Shown here: positions 53,927 through 62,875 of the stretch, piece by piece | How the letters are laid out: every line of letters starts with the position of its first letter | How positions within the stretch are numbered: the first letter of the stretch is position 1 | Origin: Melioribacter roseus P3M-2 | Lineage (GTDB): Bacteria > Bacteroidota > Ignavibacteria > Ignavibacteriales > Melioribacteraceae | Direction: 5' to 3' | DNA: 64,000 bases | Assembly: GCF_000279145.1 (NCBI RefSeq) | Contig: NC_018178.1 | Coordinates: 1,178,001 to 1,242,000, forward strand | Notes under the pieces: model-generated | What the model saw: the letters and a program-made list of their open reading frames with translations, nothing else | Databases searched by the model: none | Told to the model about the DNA's origin: nothing | Made by a program: the position numbers and the translations under genes

Positions 53927-56034
53927 GCGTTAAACAGACACGTCGAGAATTTATAAAAGTTTTTAGCATGAGCGGCTCCGCGCTCTGCCTGGCGTCATTC
54001 GTACCGCTTAATAGTCTTGTCGCTTCGGAGGGCGACAAACCTAAAATTTTTTCGCCAAGCGTTTTTATAAAAATTGACACCGATGGAATTGTTACAATTG
54101 TAGTGCATCGTTCGGAAATGGGACAGGGGGTGAGAACGGCATTGCCGATGATTGTCGCAGAGGAATTGGAAGTCGACTGGCGTAAGATTAAAATCGAACA
54201 GGCCGAAGGCGACCCGAAATACGGCGATCAGATTACCGGAGGAAGCACTAGCGTTAGAAAATCGTGGGACCCGCTCAGAATTGCAGGCGCTACGGCTCGC
54301 GAAATGTTGATTGCCGCCGCCGCCGCCAGATGGAACGTTAAACCTTCCGATTGTAAAGCCGAGAACGGTTACGTCGTAAATAAACTGAATAATAAAAAAG
54401 TCGGGTACGGGGATTTAGTGGAGGAGGCATCTAAACTCCCCGTACCTCAAAACGTAAAACTCAAAGACCCGAAAGATTATAAAATAATCGGCAAAAAACT
54501 CCATCGCACCGACTCGCCCGACAAAATCTACGGAAAAGCAAAATTTGGAATTGATATAGTATTGCCAGGAATGGTATATGCCGCAGTCGGCAGGAGTCCC
54601 GCCTTCGGCGCAACGGTTAAGAATTACGACGATTCTGTAACCAAATCATTAAAAGGTATTTTGGATGTTAAAAAAGTTTCCACTGGCGTTGCCGTTTTCG
54701 CAGAATCCACGTGGCAGGCGTTTAAGGGAGTTGAAAATCTGTCGGTCGAATGGAATCTTGGTCCCAGTGCAAATGTAAATTCCGATACCATAAACAATAA
54801 ATTAAAAGAATACTTGAAAACGGACGGCGACCTGGTCGAAATAAAAGGCAATCCTGACGACGCAGAGGAAAAAAATTATAGAACATTGGAAGCTATTTAC
54901 GAAGCGCCTTTTCAAGCTCATGCGCCGATGGAGCCGATGAATTGTACCGCTAAATTCGAAAATAATAAAGTCGAAGTATGGGCTCCGACACAAAGTCCGC
55001 AGGAAGCGAGAGAAGCCGTTATAAAAACATTCGGATTAAATGAAGAAGACGTTGTCGTGTATGTTACGCTGATGGGCGGCGGTTTCGGCAGAAGAACGAA
55101 TCCCGATTTTGTTGTTGAAGCCGTCGAATTATCGAAAGCAGTTGGAAAACCCGTTAAAGTAACCTGGACTCGAGAGGACGATATAAAACACGACAGATAC
55201 CGTCCGGTAAGCATGCACAAGCTTAAAGGCTCGGTTGATAAAAACAACAAACTCTATTCTTTTTCGCATCATGTCATAGCGCCTTCGATTGCAGTTCAAA
55301 ATTGGGGAGCCAAATTAACGCCAAAACAATACGATACTTTAGGCGGCGCTATCGAAAAAGACTACATTATTCCAAATTATAAAATAACCGCATCGATTGT
55401 CGATATTCCCGTTCCAATCTGGTATTGGCGTTCGGTTTATCACTCGCAGAACCCCTTTGCGGCAGAATGTTTTATTGACGAGCTGGCGCATGCAGCCGGG
55501 CGCGATCCGTACGAATTCAGGATGGAATTGCTGCCCGACGATTCGCGTATGAAGGCGGTTTTGAAAACCGCGGCGGAGAAAGCCGGCTGGGGCAAAAAAC
55601 TCCCTCCGGGAAAAGGGATGGGAATAGCAGCATTTGCCGGGTACGACAGTTTCAGCGCCCAGGTTGCAGAAGTAACCGTAACCGAGTCAAAAGAAATAAT
55701 TGTCGATAAAATTACATGCGCCGTAGATTGCGGAATAGTAATCAATCCGGACATCGTAGAACAGCAAATGGACAGCGGAATTGCTTTTGCTTTGACCGCC
55801 GCATTAAAAGGTGAAATTACAATCCGGGACGGAAGCGTTGTCGAAAGTAATTTCGACGATTTTCCGATGCTTCAATTTTCCGAAATGCCGGTTGTCGAAA
55901 CCCACATAATGCAAAACACCTACCGCGTTGGCGGTTTGGGAGAAGTAGCCGTCGGTCCGTGCGCTCCTGCGGTGGGCAACGCTATATTTGCAGCCACGGG
56001 CAAACGTCTGCGTAAATTACCTTTCCGGTTATAA
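53923..56034 (+). CDS. iorB: Molybdopterin-binding large subunit, isoquinoline-1-oxidoreductase type
   Basis: The 703-residue protein begins with a twin-arginine signal (QTRREFIKVFSMSGSALCLA), so the folded holoenzyme is exported to the periplasm. It belongs to the xanthine-dehydrogenase superfamily. Characteristic tracts are FIKIDTDGIVTIVVHRSEMGQGV, YGDQITGGSTSVRKSWDPLR, LMGGGFGRRTNPDFVVEAV (about 385) and GGLGEVAVGPCAPAVGNA near the end. The conserved Glu needed for catalysis is expected in the last tract (GLGEVAV). The substrate could be an aldehyde or N-heterocycle; the sequence does not say. Confidence 0.92.
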   Translation: MSVKQTRREFIKVFSMSGSALCLASFVPLNSLVASEGDKPKIFSPSVFIKIDTDGIVTIVVHRSEMGQGVRTALPMIVAEELEVDWRKIKIEQAEGDPKYGDQITGGSTSVRKSWDPLRIAGATAREMLIAAAAARWNVKPSDCKAENGYVVNKLNNKKVGYGDLVEEASKLPVPQNVKLKDPKDYKIIGKKLHRTDSPDKIYGKAKFGIDIVLPGMVYAAVGRSPAFGATVKNYDDSVTKSLKGILDVKKVSTGVAVFAESTWQAFKGVENLSVEWNLGPSANVNSDTINNKLKEYLKTDGDLVEIKGNPDDAEEKNYRTLEAIYEAPFQAHAPMEPMNCTAKFENNKVEVWAPTQSPQEAREAVIKTFGLNEEDVVVYVTLMGGGFGRRTNPDFVVEAVELSKAVGKPVKVTWTREDDIKHDRYRPVSMHKLKGSVDKNNKLYSFSHHVIAPSIAVQNWGAKLTPKQYDTLGGAIEKDYIIPNYKITASIVDIPVPIWYWRSVYHSQNPFAAECFIDELAHAAGRDPYEFRMELLPDDSRMKAVLKTAAEKAGWGKKLPPGKGMGIAAFAGYDSFSAQVAEVTVTESKEIIVDKITCAVDCGIVINPDIVEQQMDSGIAFALTAALKGEITIRDGSVVESNFDDFPMLQFSEMPVVETHIMQNTYRVGGLGEVAVGPCAPAVGNAIFAATGKRLRKLPFRL

Positions 56035-56036
56035 AA

Positions 56037-56342
56037 TCAAACCGCAATAACGCAGTTTTCCGAGCCGTAAGGCGATTGAACGAATTTGTCGGCTTCCGGA
56101 TCGTTCAGCCACGTTTCGCCGTCGCATAAATAACGGAATTGATATTCGTTGCCCGGCTCCAGTTCTACCGAAACGATTAGCGATCCGTCCTTGCCGGTTG
56201 TAAAATGATTTGCTTTCGGATCCCAGTTGTTGAAATCGCCCATTAAGGCAACGGTTTTAAACTGCTTGCCGATTTCTTCCGGCAGTGTAAAAGTAACGCG
56301 GCATACGGCTTTGTCTTTTGAATATTCTTTTTTAATAGACAT
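56037..56342 (-). CDS. Small CBM48/isoamylase N-terminal-domain protein
   Basis: The 101-residue protein is one carbohydrate-binding module of the CBM48/AMPK type: VALMGDFNNWDPKANHF, GSLIVSVELEPGNEYQFRYL and WLNDPEADKFV are the three typical strands with the glycogen-contact Trp residues. Such stand-alone modules are common in these bacteria. The role may be glycogen binding or regulation, but no partner is encoded nearby. It converges with iorB. Confidence 0.88.
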   Translation of the reverse strand: MSIKKEYSKDKAVCRVTFTLPEEIGKQFKTVALMGDFNNWDPKANHFTTGKDGSLIVSVELEPGNEYQFRYLCDGETWLNDPEADKFVQSPYGSENCVIAV

Positions 56343-56371
56343 CTTTTTCTCCCGACGGTTTAATTATTTAT

Positions 56372-56575
56372 CTATGATATATCGAGTTCGGCCTGTTCGC
56401 CCGTAAAACCGTGTTTTTTGTGAGCTCCATCGCAGAAGGGTTTGTTGGCTGAATGTCCGCATCTGCAAAGCGCTATTGTCTTCTGAGCAAGTTTTTCTTC
56501 CTTGTCGCCTCTCTTTACGCTTGCCTCTTGAACCTCAATTAAATAAGGACCGTTTTCCGCAGCTTTGATTTTCAT
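56372..56575 (-). CDS. CDGSH iron-sulfur domain protein
   Basis: The 67-residue protein has the CDGSH signature CRCGHSANKPFCDGAHKKHGF, with three Cys and one His to bind a 2Fe-2S cluster (final residues DGAH in place of DGSH). It lies 29 bases upstream of the CBM48 gene on the same strand, so the two are likely in one unit. Function is redox or cluster transfer, not defined. Confidence 0.9.
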   Translation of the reverse strand: MKIKAAENGPYLIEVQEASVKRGDKEEKLAQKTIALCRCGHSANKPFCDGAHKKHGFTGEQAELDIS

Positions 56576-56873
56576 TGTTTGTCTCCCTCTTGTTTATTTC
56601 AAAGTAATTATAATAAATTTTTTTGTCTGTTGAAATATCCATTTTATCAATTCCTTGAATTTACAAAAGCAAAGGAAAGTTCCCGCTAATTAAGCGACAA
56701 TAAAAACGATTTTTATCGCATTTCTCATTGAGATTATTTCATAGAAATTTTATATTTCAATAAATTTTGGTGCGGCGGGGGTCAGGTAATAATACGCACT
56801 ACAATCTTCAATGATTATTAAATATACAACGCAGCTGAAACCGAGCATTTAAATAATATTAGAGGGCATAAAA
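56576..56873. other. Intergenic region without recognisable gene
   Basis: About 300 bases with no ORF of coding character and no clear hairpin. It should hold the promoters of the CDGSH gene (leftward) and of the type IX cargo gene (rightward). Confidence 0.6.
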
Positions 56874-57728
56874 ATGAAAAAACGTGCATTTATTATCATA
56901 TTGATTTTGTGCGGTTATTTATCGGCGCAAAACAATAGCGATTTTTATCCGCTGAATATCGGAAACAAATGGAAGTACATACATTTGTCGTACGAAGCGG
57001 GAACGATACCCGATACTTCATACATAATTAAAGAAGTCATCGGCGATACGTTAATGCCAAACGGTATAAAATACTTTGTAGTAAAGGAAAACACCGGTAT
57101 TCACTACGAAAGATACGATACATTAACAAACGAAATTAAATATTATCAGAACGGCGGATGCGGAGGAATAGACGATACAAAATACAAACTTATTTATAGC
57201 CGGGATTCTGTAATCGTCTGGAGACAATGCGATATAACGGAGTGCTTTATTACTTACGACGATACAACTTACGGAGCGGATTCGGCTATGATTATACTAG
57301 ATATGGACGATCTGGTTGCATCCCATATAGAGTTCAGAAAAAACTTAGGCATCTATTTCAGGTTTACCGGCGAAGTCGGTTATTATGTTACTGCATTACA
57401 AGGGGCGATAATAAACGGCAGCAGTTGGGGAGTAATTACTTCCGTAAAGGACGACGAAATGACAACAAAATTCAATTTATACCAGAACTATCCCAATCCG
57501 TTCAATCCGGTAACAAAAATCATCTATTCTGTTTTCGATAAAGCCCGTGTAACAATAAGAATATACGATATACTCGGCAATGAGATATCTGTGTTGGTTG
57601 ACGATGTAAAATATCCGGGCGAATATACAATAGACTTCGACGGGGAGAATCTTCCAAGCGGCGTTTATTTTTGTAAAATGCAGGCAATTGATTTTATAAC
57701 CACAAGGAAATTATTGTTGATAAAGTAA
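56874..57728 (+). CDS. Secreted protein with type IX sorting tail, unknown function
   Basis: The 284-residue protein has a signal peptide (MKKRAFIIILILCGYLSAQ) and a central part with YPLNIGNKWKYIHL, a motif seen in many exported proteins of this group. The C terminus is a type IX secretion signal: NYPNPFNPVTKIIYSVF, then RIYDILGNEISVLVDDVKY and SGVYFCKM. A few cysteines in the middle (GGCGGID, WRQCDITEC) could form disulfides. I do not recognise a catalytic domain. It ends 36 bases before the REP repeat at 57764. Confidence 0.85.
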   Translation: MKKRAFIIILILCGYLSAQNNSDFYPLNIGNKWKYIHLSYEAGTIPDTSYIIKEVIGDTLMPNGIKYFVVKENTGIHYERYDTLTNEIKYYQNGGCGGIDDTKYKLIYSRDSVIVWRQCDITECFITYDDTTYGADSAMIILDMDDLVASHIEFRKNLGIYFRFTGEVGYYVTALQGAIINGSSWGVITSVKDDEMTTKFNLYQNYPNPFNPVTKIIYSVFDKARVTIRIYDILGNEISVLVDDVKYPGEYTIDFDGENLPSGVYFCKMQAIDFITTRKLLLIK

Positions 57729-57763
57729 ATAGGTTTACGGTTGAAATGTAGCATTCCGCATTC

Positions 57764-57918
57764 CCGCGTTTCGATACGCCCGATAAATCGAGCTACTCAA
57801 CGCTCGGTTTAAATCCTAAGCTGCTTAGTAGTTTTGGGTGAACATAAATTTCAAAAAGAAGCAAGGCTGCTGAGTAGTTTTGAGCGAAGCGAAAAACGTA
57901 TCGAAGCAACCGGTTAGC
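57764..57918. repeat. REP/REPIN-like repeat, third copy, reversed
   Basis: CGCGTTTCGATACGCCCGAT (57764 onward) leads to hairpin CCCGATAAATCGAG and CTAC, then ...GCTGAGTAGTTTTGAGCG and CGTATCGAAGCAACCGGTTAG. The orientation is opposite to copies at 40808 and 45102. The TTA at 57914-57916 is the complement of the stop codon TAA of the leftward gene at 57914, again within CTAACCGG. The spacer is shorter than in the other copies. Confidence 0.78.
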
Positions 57919-58210
57919 CTAAAATCCTTTCCCTTATTTCCTCCGGCGAAGGAATGCCGCCCGGATAGAATCGGCAGGCTAATTTCGGATTTTCGGGCGC
58001 CGGCATATCGATTAGGTCCTTACCGTTAATTAATATTGTAGGAGAGCCTCTGAAAGAGACTCTCCGCGCTACTTCTTCGTTTTCCACTTTGACTTCGGTC
58101 AACTCGATTTTATTTTCTATTCCCTTAATTGCCTCGATGAGATTTTGGCGCATTGCTTCATGGTTCGGACAATTTTCGAAATATTGAAATTCTATTTTAA
58201 TCTTTTCCAT
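57914..58210 (-). CDS. Thioredoxin-like protein at the end of the ars operon
   Basis: From ATG 58210 (behind GGAAGGGAAGTA) the protein has 98 residues: KIEFQYFENCPNHEAMRQN, then SFRGSPTILINGKDL with the cis-Pro of a thioredoxin fold and a later Cys in LACRFYPGG. It resembles small thioredoxin-like proteins next to arsenic and mercury genes. The lone CPNH-type site has one Cys only. A role in thiol chemistry of arsenic detoxification is an inference from position. It is the last gene of the operon, and its stop lies in the repeat. Confidence 0.8.
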   Translation of the reverse strand: MEKIKIEFQYFENCPNHEAMRQNLIEAIKGIENKIELTEVKVENEEVARRVSFRGSPTILINGKDLIDMPAPENPKLACRFYPGGIPSPEEIRERILG

Positions 58211-58267
58211 TACTTCCCTTCCTTTTTTCATAAAGGAAAAATAACAGCAGTGCCGGAACAGAACAAA

Positions 58268-59308
58268 TCATCCGAATTTTTTCTTTAATCGCAGCGCTAC
58301 ATTTACGAGTCCGATCAATACAGGCACTTCAACCAGGGGACCGATTACAGTGGCAAAAGCCGCGTGAGAATTGATTCCGAAGACAGCTACCGCAACGGCA
58401 ATGGCAAGTTCGAAATCGTTGCTGCCGGCAGTAAACGCAACTGTGGTTGTTTTTTCGTACGGTATTCCTTGCCTTTTAACAAAGAAGAATGTGGCAAAAA
58501 ACATTATCGTAAAGTAGACCGTGTACGGGATTGCAACCCTTATAACGTCAAGCGGAAGCTCGACTATTTTATCGCCTTTCAATGAAAACATAACAAAGAT
58601 TGTAAAGAGAAGAGCTGTCGGGGTCAGTAATGAAATATTGGGAATGAATTTGGTTTTATACCACTCCTCTCCTTTGGTTCTTGTAAGAGTTAAGCGGCTC
58701 ACAAAACCGGCGGCGAACGGAATTCCCAGATATATTAAAACTGTGACCGCGATTTCCGAAATCGACACTTCAACTAATGCGCCCTGCATTCCGAATATCG
58801 GAGGGAGTAATGTTATAAAAATATACGCATAAACGGAATAGAAAAGCACTTGAAAGATGGCGTTGAAGGCTACCAGTCCTGCGGCAAGTTCGGAATCGCC
58901 CTGAGCGAGATCGTTCCAAACGAGTACCATCGCTATGCAGCGTGCAAGTCCGACGAGTATTACGCCTATCATCATTTCGGGTTTGTCGGGCAAAAACAAA
59001 ATAGCAAGCAGAAACATTACCAAAGGTCCGACGATCCAGTTTTGGATTAGCGAGATAGTTAGGAGTTTTGTGTTTTTGAATACGACGGGCAACTCTTCAT
59101 ATTTTACTTTTGCAAGCGGCGGATACATCATTAATATTAGTCCGACGGCAATCGGAATGTTTGTCGTTCCGCTGCTGAGCGAATCCCAGAAATCCGCAAT
59201 CCCGGGAAAAACAGAACCCAGAACGACTCCGACGAACATTGTTATGAAAATCCAGAGCGTTAGATACCGATCGAAAAAAGAAAGTCTTTTTGAAATGGCT
59301 TTGTTCAT
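58268..59308 (-). CDS. acr3: Acr3-type arsenite efflux transporter
   Basis: The 346-residue protein has ten predicted membrane segments and belongs to the Acr3 arsenite carrier family. The conserved Cys is in [19 protein letters not shown] (about 122), the position needed for As(III) transport. PVMMFLL-like and [23 protein letters not shown] motifs at the C-terminal side also match. It pumps arsenite out in exchange for protons. It lies between the two thioredoxin-like genes. Confidence 0.95.
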   Translation of the reverse strand: MNKAISKRLSFFDRYLTLWIFITMFVGVVLGSVFPGIADFWDSLSSGTTNIPIAVGLILMMYPPLAKVKYEELPVVFKNTKLLTISLIQNWIVGPLVMFLLAILFLPDKPEMMIGVILVGLARCIAMVLVWNDLAQGDSELAAGLVAFNAIFQVLFYSVYAYIFITLLPPIFGMQGALVEVSISEIAVTVLIYLGIPFAAGFVSRLTLTRTKGEEWYKTKFIPNISLLTPTALLFTIFVMFSLKGDKIVELPLDVIRVAIPYTVYFTIMFFATFFFVKRQGIPYEKTTTVAFTAGSNDFELAIAVAVAVFGINSHAAFATVIGPLVEVPVLIGLVNVALRLKKKFG

Positions 59309-59343
59309 TGAGCAACCTTTACGTTATTGAATCGTAATTATAC

Positions 59344-59589
59344 TTATTGTAAATTTTCTTTCAACCAATGTTCGAGCGTGGATTTCGTAGGCAATTTACC
59401 GCTCGAAAGCACTTTGCCGTTAACCACGAGTCCGGGAGTTATCATTACGCCGTAATCTGCAAATTTCATCGGGTCGGTTATCTTTTCGATATTTGCCTGA
59501 ATATTGTTTTCCTCTACTACTTCTTTAACGAGGTTTTCGAGTTTGATGCAGTTGGCGCATCCGGGTCCAAGCACTTTAATGTCGAGCAT
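59344..59589 (-). CDS. Small thioredoxin-fold disulfide protein (Trx_3 type)
   Basis: The 81-residue protein has the motif VLGPGCANCIKLENLVKE (CANC), followed by the cis-Pro segment YGVMITPGLVVNGKV. These small redox proteins are typical of archaea and anaerobes and often go with ArsC or ArsP. It could supply reducing power to the arsenate reductase upstream. The ATG overlaps the arsC stop by one base. The ribosome site GGAGGAACAATA is strong. Confidence 0.9.
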   Translation of the reverse strand: MLDIKVLGPGCANCIKLENLVKEVVEENNIQANIEKITDPMKFADYGVMITPGLVVNGKVLSSGKLPTKSTLEHWLKENLQ

Positions 59590-60023
59590 TATTGTTCCTC
59601 CTTTTGTTTTTCGTTTATATAAAATTGATAAAAGTCCCTTTTGATTTCGTCGCGTATCCTGCGGAAAGTATTCAATATTTCTTCTTCAGTTCCGGTAGCT
59701 TCGGCCGGGTCTTCGAAGCCGATATGGAGCTGATGCTTTACTTTGCCCATGAAGACCGGACAGGTTTCCTTTGCATTGTCGCAGACGGTTATGACATAAT
59801 CGAAAGATTGATTAATGAATTCGTCAACGTTTTTCGGATAGTTATTTGACAAATCGATCCCGACTTCTTTCATTACTTTTACTGCGTTCGGGTGAACTTG
59901 AGAGGATGGATTTGTGCCCGCCGAAAAAACTTCCAGGTCGGGGTCGAACGATTTGAGAAATCCTTCCGCCATTTGACTGCGACAGGAATTGCCGGTGCAA
60001 AGTATTAATATTCTTTTTTTCAT
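59589..60023 (-). CDS. arsC: Arsenate reductase, thioredoxin-coupled
   Basis: The 144-residue protein belongs to the low-molecular-weight phosphatase-like ArsC class. The catalytic P-loop is LILCTGNSCRSQMAEG (Cys9/10 and Arg16 region). The second and third Cys are in VITVCDNAKETCPVF (about 81-90). These three cysteines do the disulfide cascade that reduces arsenate to arsenite. The following small thioredoxin may be the reductant. It lies 45 bases after the permease. Confidence 0.94.
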   Translation of the reverse strand: MKKRILILCTGNSCRSQMAEGFLKSFDPDLEVFSAGTNPSSQVHPNAVKVMKEVGIDLSNNYPKNVDEFINQSFDYVITVCDNAKETCPVFMGKVKHQLHIGFEDPAEATGTEEEILNTFRRIRDEIKRDFYQFYINEKQKEEQ

Positions 60024-60068
60024 TTTATTCCTTTCTAATTATTTTCTTTCGGTGATTGTGTAAACGAA

Positions 60069-61370
60069 CTAAAACAAAGCTCCGTATATCAATCCGCTGA
60101 TTGTTGCCATAATTACAACAAGGAAAACATAAACGGTGGTTTTTTGCGTGCCGATTACGCCTCGAATTACAAGCATGTTAGGAAGAGAGAGAGCCGGGCC
60201 GGCCAGCAACAGAGCCAGAGCGGGCCCCTTTCCCATGCCGTTATTAATCAAGCCTTGTAGAATCGGAATTTCGGTAAGCGTGGCAAAATACATAAACGCT
60301 CCCGTTATCGATGCAAAGAAATTCGAAAACAACGAATTACCCCCTACCAGGGCATAAATCCATTCTTTGGGTATAATGCCTCCGTTACCCTCGGCTGATC
60401 CGAGTAAAAAACCGGCGGCAAGAACGCCCGCTCCCAGCAAGGGCATTATCTGTTTTGTAAATCCCCACGTTTCTCCGAGCCACTGGTTTGGTTCGCCTTC
60501 CGAGAATGTAAGCGCGACTCCCGTTGCAATTATTGCAATTACAAACGGTACGGTCGGATTGTCATGAAAAATCAATGCCGATATAATCACTGCTGCCGAA
60601 CCGGCAATAACGTATGGCTTTTTAACTTTTATAATATATATGAGCGACCAAGCTAGTCCGATTCCAAACAGAGAAGTTATGTACCATTTATTGGCGTAAA
60701 TAACGCGCCAGAATCCTTCGGTTTCGTCGGGCTTGCCCCAGTTGACGAAAACCAGAATTGCCACCAAAATGAAAAAATGAACAGTAGTTTGCCAAAGTGG
60801 TCTGTCTTCCTGAATTTCGGGAATTGCAAGTTGAGCCTCGGCCTTTTCTTTTTCCTCTTTTCGATAGATAAAAGCCATTATCAGTCCGATAACTACGCTG
60901 AACAAAACAGCTCCGACGACTCTCGCCACGCCAAGTTCGAATCCGAGAATTCGCGCTGTAAGTATTATAGCCAGAATATTGATTGCCGGTCCCGAATAAA
61001 GAAAGGCTATTGCCGGTCCCAAACCTGCGCCTCTTTTATGGATGCTCGAAAAAAGCGGAAGTACGGTACACGAGCAAACGGCTAATATAGTACCCGAAAC
61101 CGATGCAATTAAATATGCTTTCCATTTTTTTGCCTTGGCTCCGAAATGTTTTACAACGGAGGCTTGACTTATAAATACGGCTATTACGCCGGCAATGAAA
61201 AATGCCGGCACCAAACAGAGAAGAACGTGTTTCTGGGCATACCACTTGGCGAGAGCGAAGGCGTCGACAATCGCATTGCGAAATGTTTCGGTTTCGATCG
61301 GCATAAAATAGGCAAAAACGAAAAACGCGGTAATCCAGAAAAAGGATTTGTACTCTTCTTTCCAGTTCAT
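60069..61370 (-). CDS. ArsP/UPF0718-type permease
   Basis: This 433-residue membrane protein has ten or so segments. Typical are SGTILAVCSCTVLPLFSSIHKRGAGLGPAIAFLYSGPAINILA, with the Cys pair CSC, and a second repeat near the end ITGAFMYFATLTEIPILQG, KGPALALLLAGPALSLPNML. Members include ArsP, the exporter of trivalent organoarsenicals. Since the same genome region has ArsM, which makes methylated arsenic, this function is attractive, yet not shown. The gene has its own operator candidate at 61383-61406. Confidence 0.88.
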   Translation of the reverse strand: MNWKEEYKSFFWITAFFVFAYFMPIETETFRNAIVDAFALAKWYAQKHVLLCLVPAFFIAGVIAVFISQASVVKHFGAKAKKWKAYLIASVSGTILAVCSCTVLPLFSSIHKRGAGLGPAIAFLYSGPAINILAIILTARILGFELGVARVVGAVLFSVVIGLIMAFIYRKEEKEKAEAQLAIPEIQEDRPLWQTTVHFFILVAILVFVNWGKPDETEGFWRVIYANKWYITSLFGIGLAWSLIYIIKVKKPYVIAGSAAVIISALIFHDNPTVPFVIAIIATGVALTFSEGEPNQWLGETWGFTKQIMPLLGAGVLAAGFLLGSAEGNGGIIPKEWIYALVGGNSLFSNFFASITGAFMYFATLTEIPILQGLINNGMGKGPALALLLAGPALSLPNMLVIRGVIGTQKTTVYVFLVVIMATISGLIYGALF

Positions 61371-61382
61371 AATCTATTCCGT

Positions 61383-61406
61383 ATATTTCGATAATAAACG
61401 AAATGT
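61383..61406. promoter_or_regulatory. Second ArsR operator candidate, between arsR and the permease gene
   Basis: ATATTTCG, eight bases, CGAAATGT has the same architecture as the site in front of arsR (ACATTTCG, eight bases, CGAAATGT at 61759-61782). The eight-base gap and outer arms are the same apart from one base. It lies in the 38-base gap between arsR (61409) and the permease (61370), 13 bases ahead of the permease start. Confidence 0.75.
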
Positions 61407-61408
61407 AT

Positions 61409-61753
61409 TTAAAAACATACTGTATGACGATTTATGTTCATAACTTTTTCTTTATCGCGAATTATTGTCTTTTCGTCTGCTATCCAGAAATCGAGCGAGC
61501 TGAGAATAGAACTTATTCTGGGGTCCGACGGACGCGGGTTTATCATATAGTTGACCCATTTGCCGTCCTTTTCTTCGACTATAAACCCTGTTTCTTTAAG
61601 GATTTTAAGGTGCTGGGATACGGTCGACGTTGCCAACTGCAGTATTTCCGTAATTTCGCAAACGCAAAGGGGACGGCTTTGAAGTATTTTTAATATGCGC
61701 AATCTATTTAAATCCGAAAGCGCTTTGAAAAGTTGTACGGAATGATTTTTCAT
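61409..61753 (-). CDS. arsR: ArsR-family repressor
   Basis: The 114-residue protein has the winged helix ALSDLNRLRILKILQSRPLCVCEITEIL with the CVC metal pair in the helix, as in arsenite-responsive ArsR. The recognition helix is [18 protein letters not shown]. It differs from the other arsR at 34495. It is the first gene of the leftward ars operon and should bind the operator at 61759-61782 to control its own expression. The C-terminal tail MNINRHTVCF has one further Cys. Confidence 0.95.
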   Translation of the reverse strand: MKNHSVQLFKALSDLNRLRILKILQSRPLCVCEITEILQLATSTVSQHLKILKETGFIVEEKDGKWVNYMINPRPSDPRISSILSSLDFWIADEKTIIRDKEKVMNINRHTVCF

Positions 61754-61758
61754 AAATT

Positions 61759-61782
61759 ACATTTCGTTATTTACCGAAATGT
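61759..61782. promoter_or_regulatory. ArsR operator candidate upstream of arsR
   Basis: The perfect inverted repeat ACATTTCG-TTATTTAC-CGAAATGT lies five bases upstream of the arsR start on the minus strand. It is a good operator candidate for the repressor, with a related copy at 61383-61406. Confidence 0.8.
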
Positions 61783-61997
61783 ATCGAAGTTGAATTTAAA
61801 TTTCAAGAGGATGGGAAATTCATGGAAATATCGTTTATATTTATTTATAGCGAATTTGTCGTGAGACGGAATTTCGTATTTATAAGCAAAAATCTTGTAT
61901 AATATACGGAATTATGGTTCGATAAAAGATAGATCATCGGAAACCTGAATGTTATTATCAGAAACAATAAAAACAACTAAAAGAAAAACGGTACAGC

Positions 61998-62875
61998 ATG
62001 AAATACACTAACATAATATTATTGCCCGTAATTTTATTCTTTTTATGGTCTTGCGGACAGGAAGAAAACATAAAAGAGATAGATATTTACGAGAACGACA
62101 ATAAATTGACTAATGAAGATACAACCGACAATGCAAAACTATATGTCGCCATATCGACAATGATTTCGCCCATCGAGACATTCAATCTGTATAAGGACTT
62201 GATTGATTATATATCTGAAAAAATGGATGTCCCGATAATTTTCAAGCAAAGAAAAACATATGGCGAAGTTAATTTTCTTCTGAAGGAGAAAAAGCTCGAT
62301 TTTGCTTTTATCTGTACAGGCGCTTATGTTAATGAAAAAAACGAGTTACCCGTTGAACTGCTTGTTGTGCCTGTGGTTAACGGAAGAGCGCTTTATAATG
62401 CATATATAATAGTTAATAAACAGAGCGATATTAATTCTTTCGAAGAACTAAAAGGAAAATCGTTTGCTTTTACCGATCCGCTTTCGAATTCCGGGTATGC
62501 CTATGTAGTTAATTTATTGAAAAGAAAAAAACAAATCCCGATAAATTTTTCAATAAAACCATCTACACAAATGCGCATGATTACTCAATTCAAGCGGTTG
62601 CCAGAAATTTCGTGGATGGAGCTACTATTGACGGACTGGTTTATGACTTTTTGGAAAAAACACAACCGGAAAAAGTGAAGAAAATAAAAATAATCAAAAA
62701 ATCGGAAGACTATGGAATTCCGCCTTTTGTGGTGCGAAAAGATTTGGACCCAATAATAAAAAATAAATTAAAAGAAATTATGCTGAACCTTCACAATGAA
62801 CCCAGAGGCAAAGAAATTTTAAAAAAGATTCATATAGACAAGTTTATAGAAGGCAATGATGAACTATATCAATGA
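61998..62875 (+). pseudogene. PhnD-like periplasmic binding protein gene with a frameshift
   Basis: The 5' frame begins with a lipoprotein signal (MKYTNIILLPVILFFLWSCG). It continues with a PhnD-type phosphonate/phosphate binding fold: KLYVAISTMISPIETFNLY, DFAFICTGAYV, SFAFTDPLSNSGYAYVVN. At about 62546-62550 (five T) the frame shifts: the open frame runs on to a wrong tail (stop 62678), while the other frame reads FFNKTIYTNAHDYSIQ AVARNFVDGATIDGLVYDFL to TGA 62875. Adding one T restores a full protein of about 292 residues. The following gene is a kinase, so the binding protein may serve as a sensor. Confidence 0.85.
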
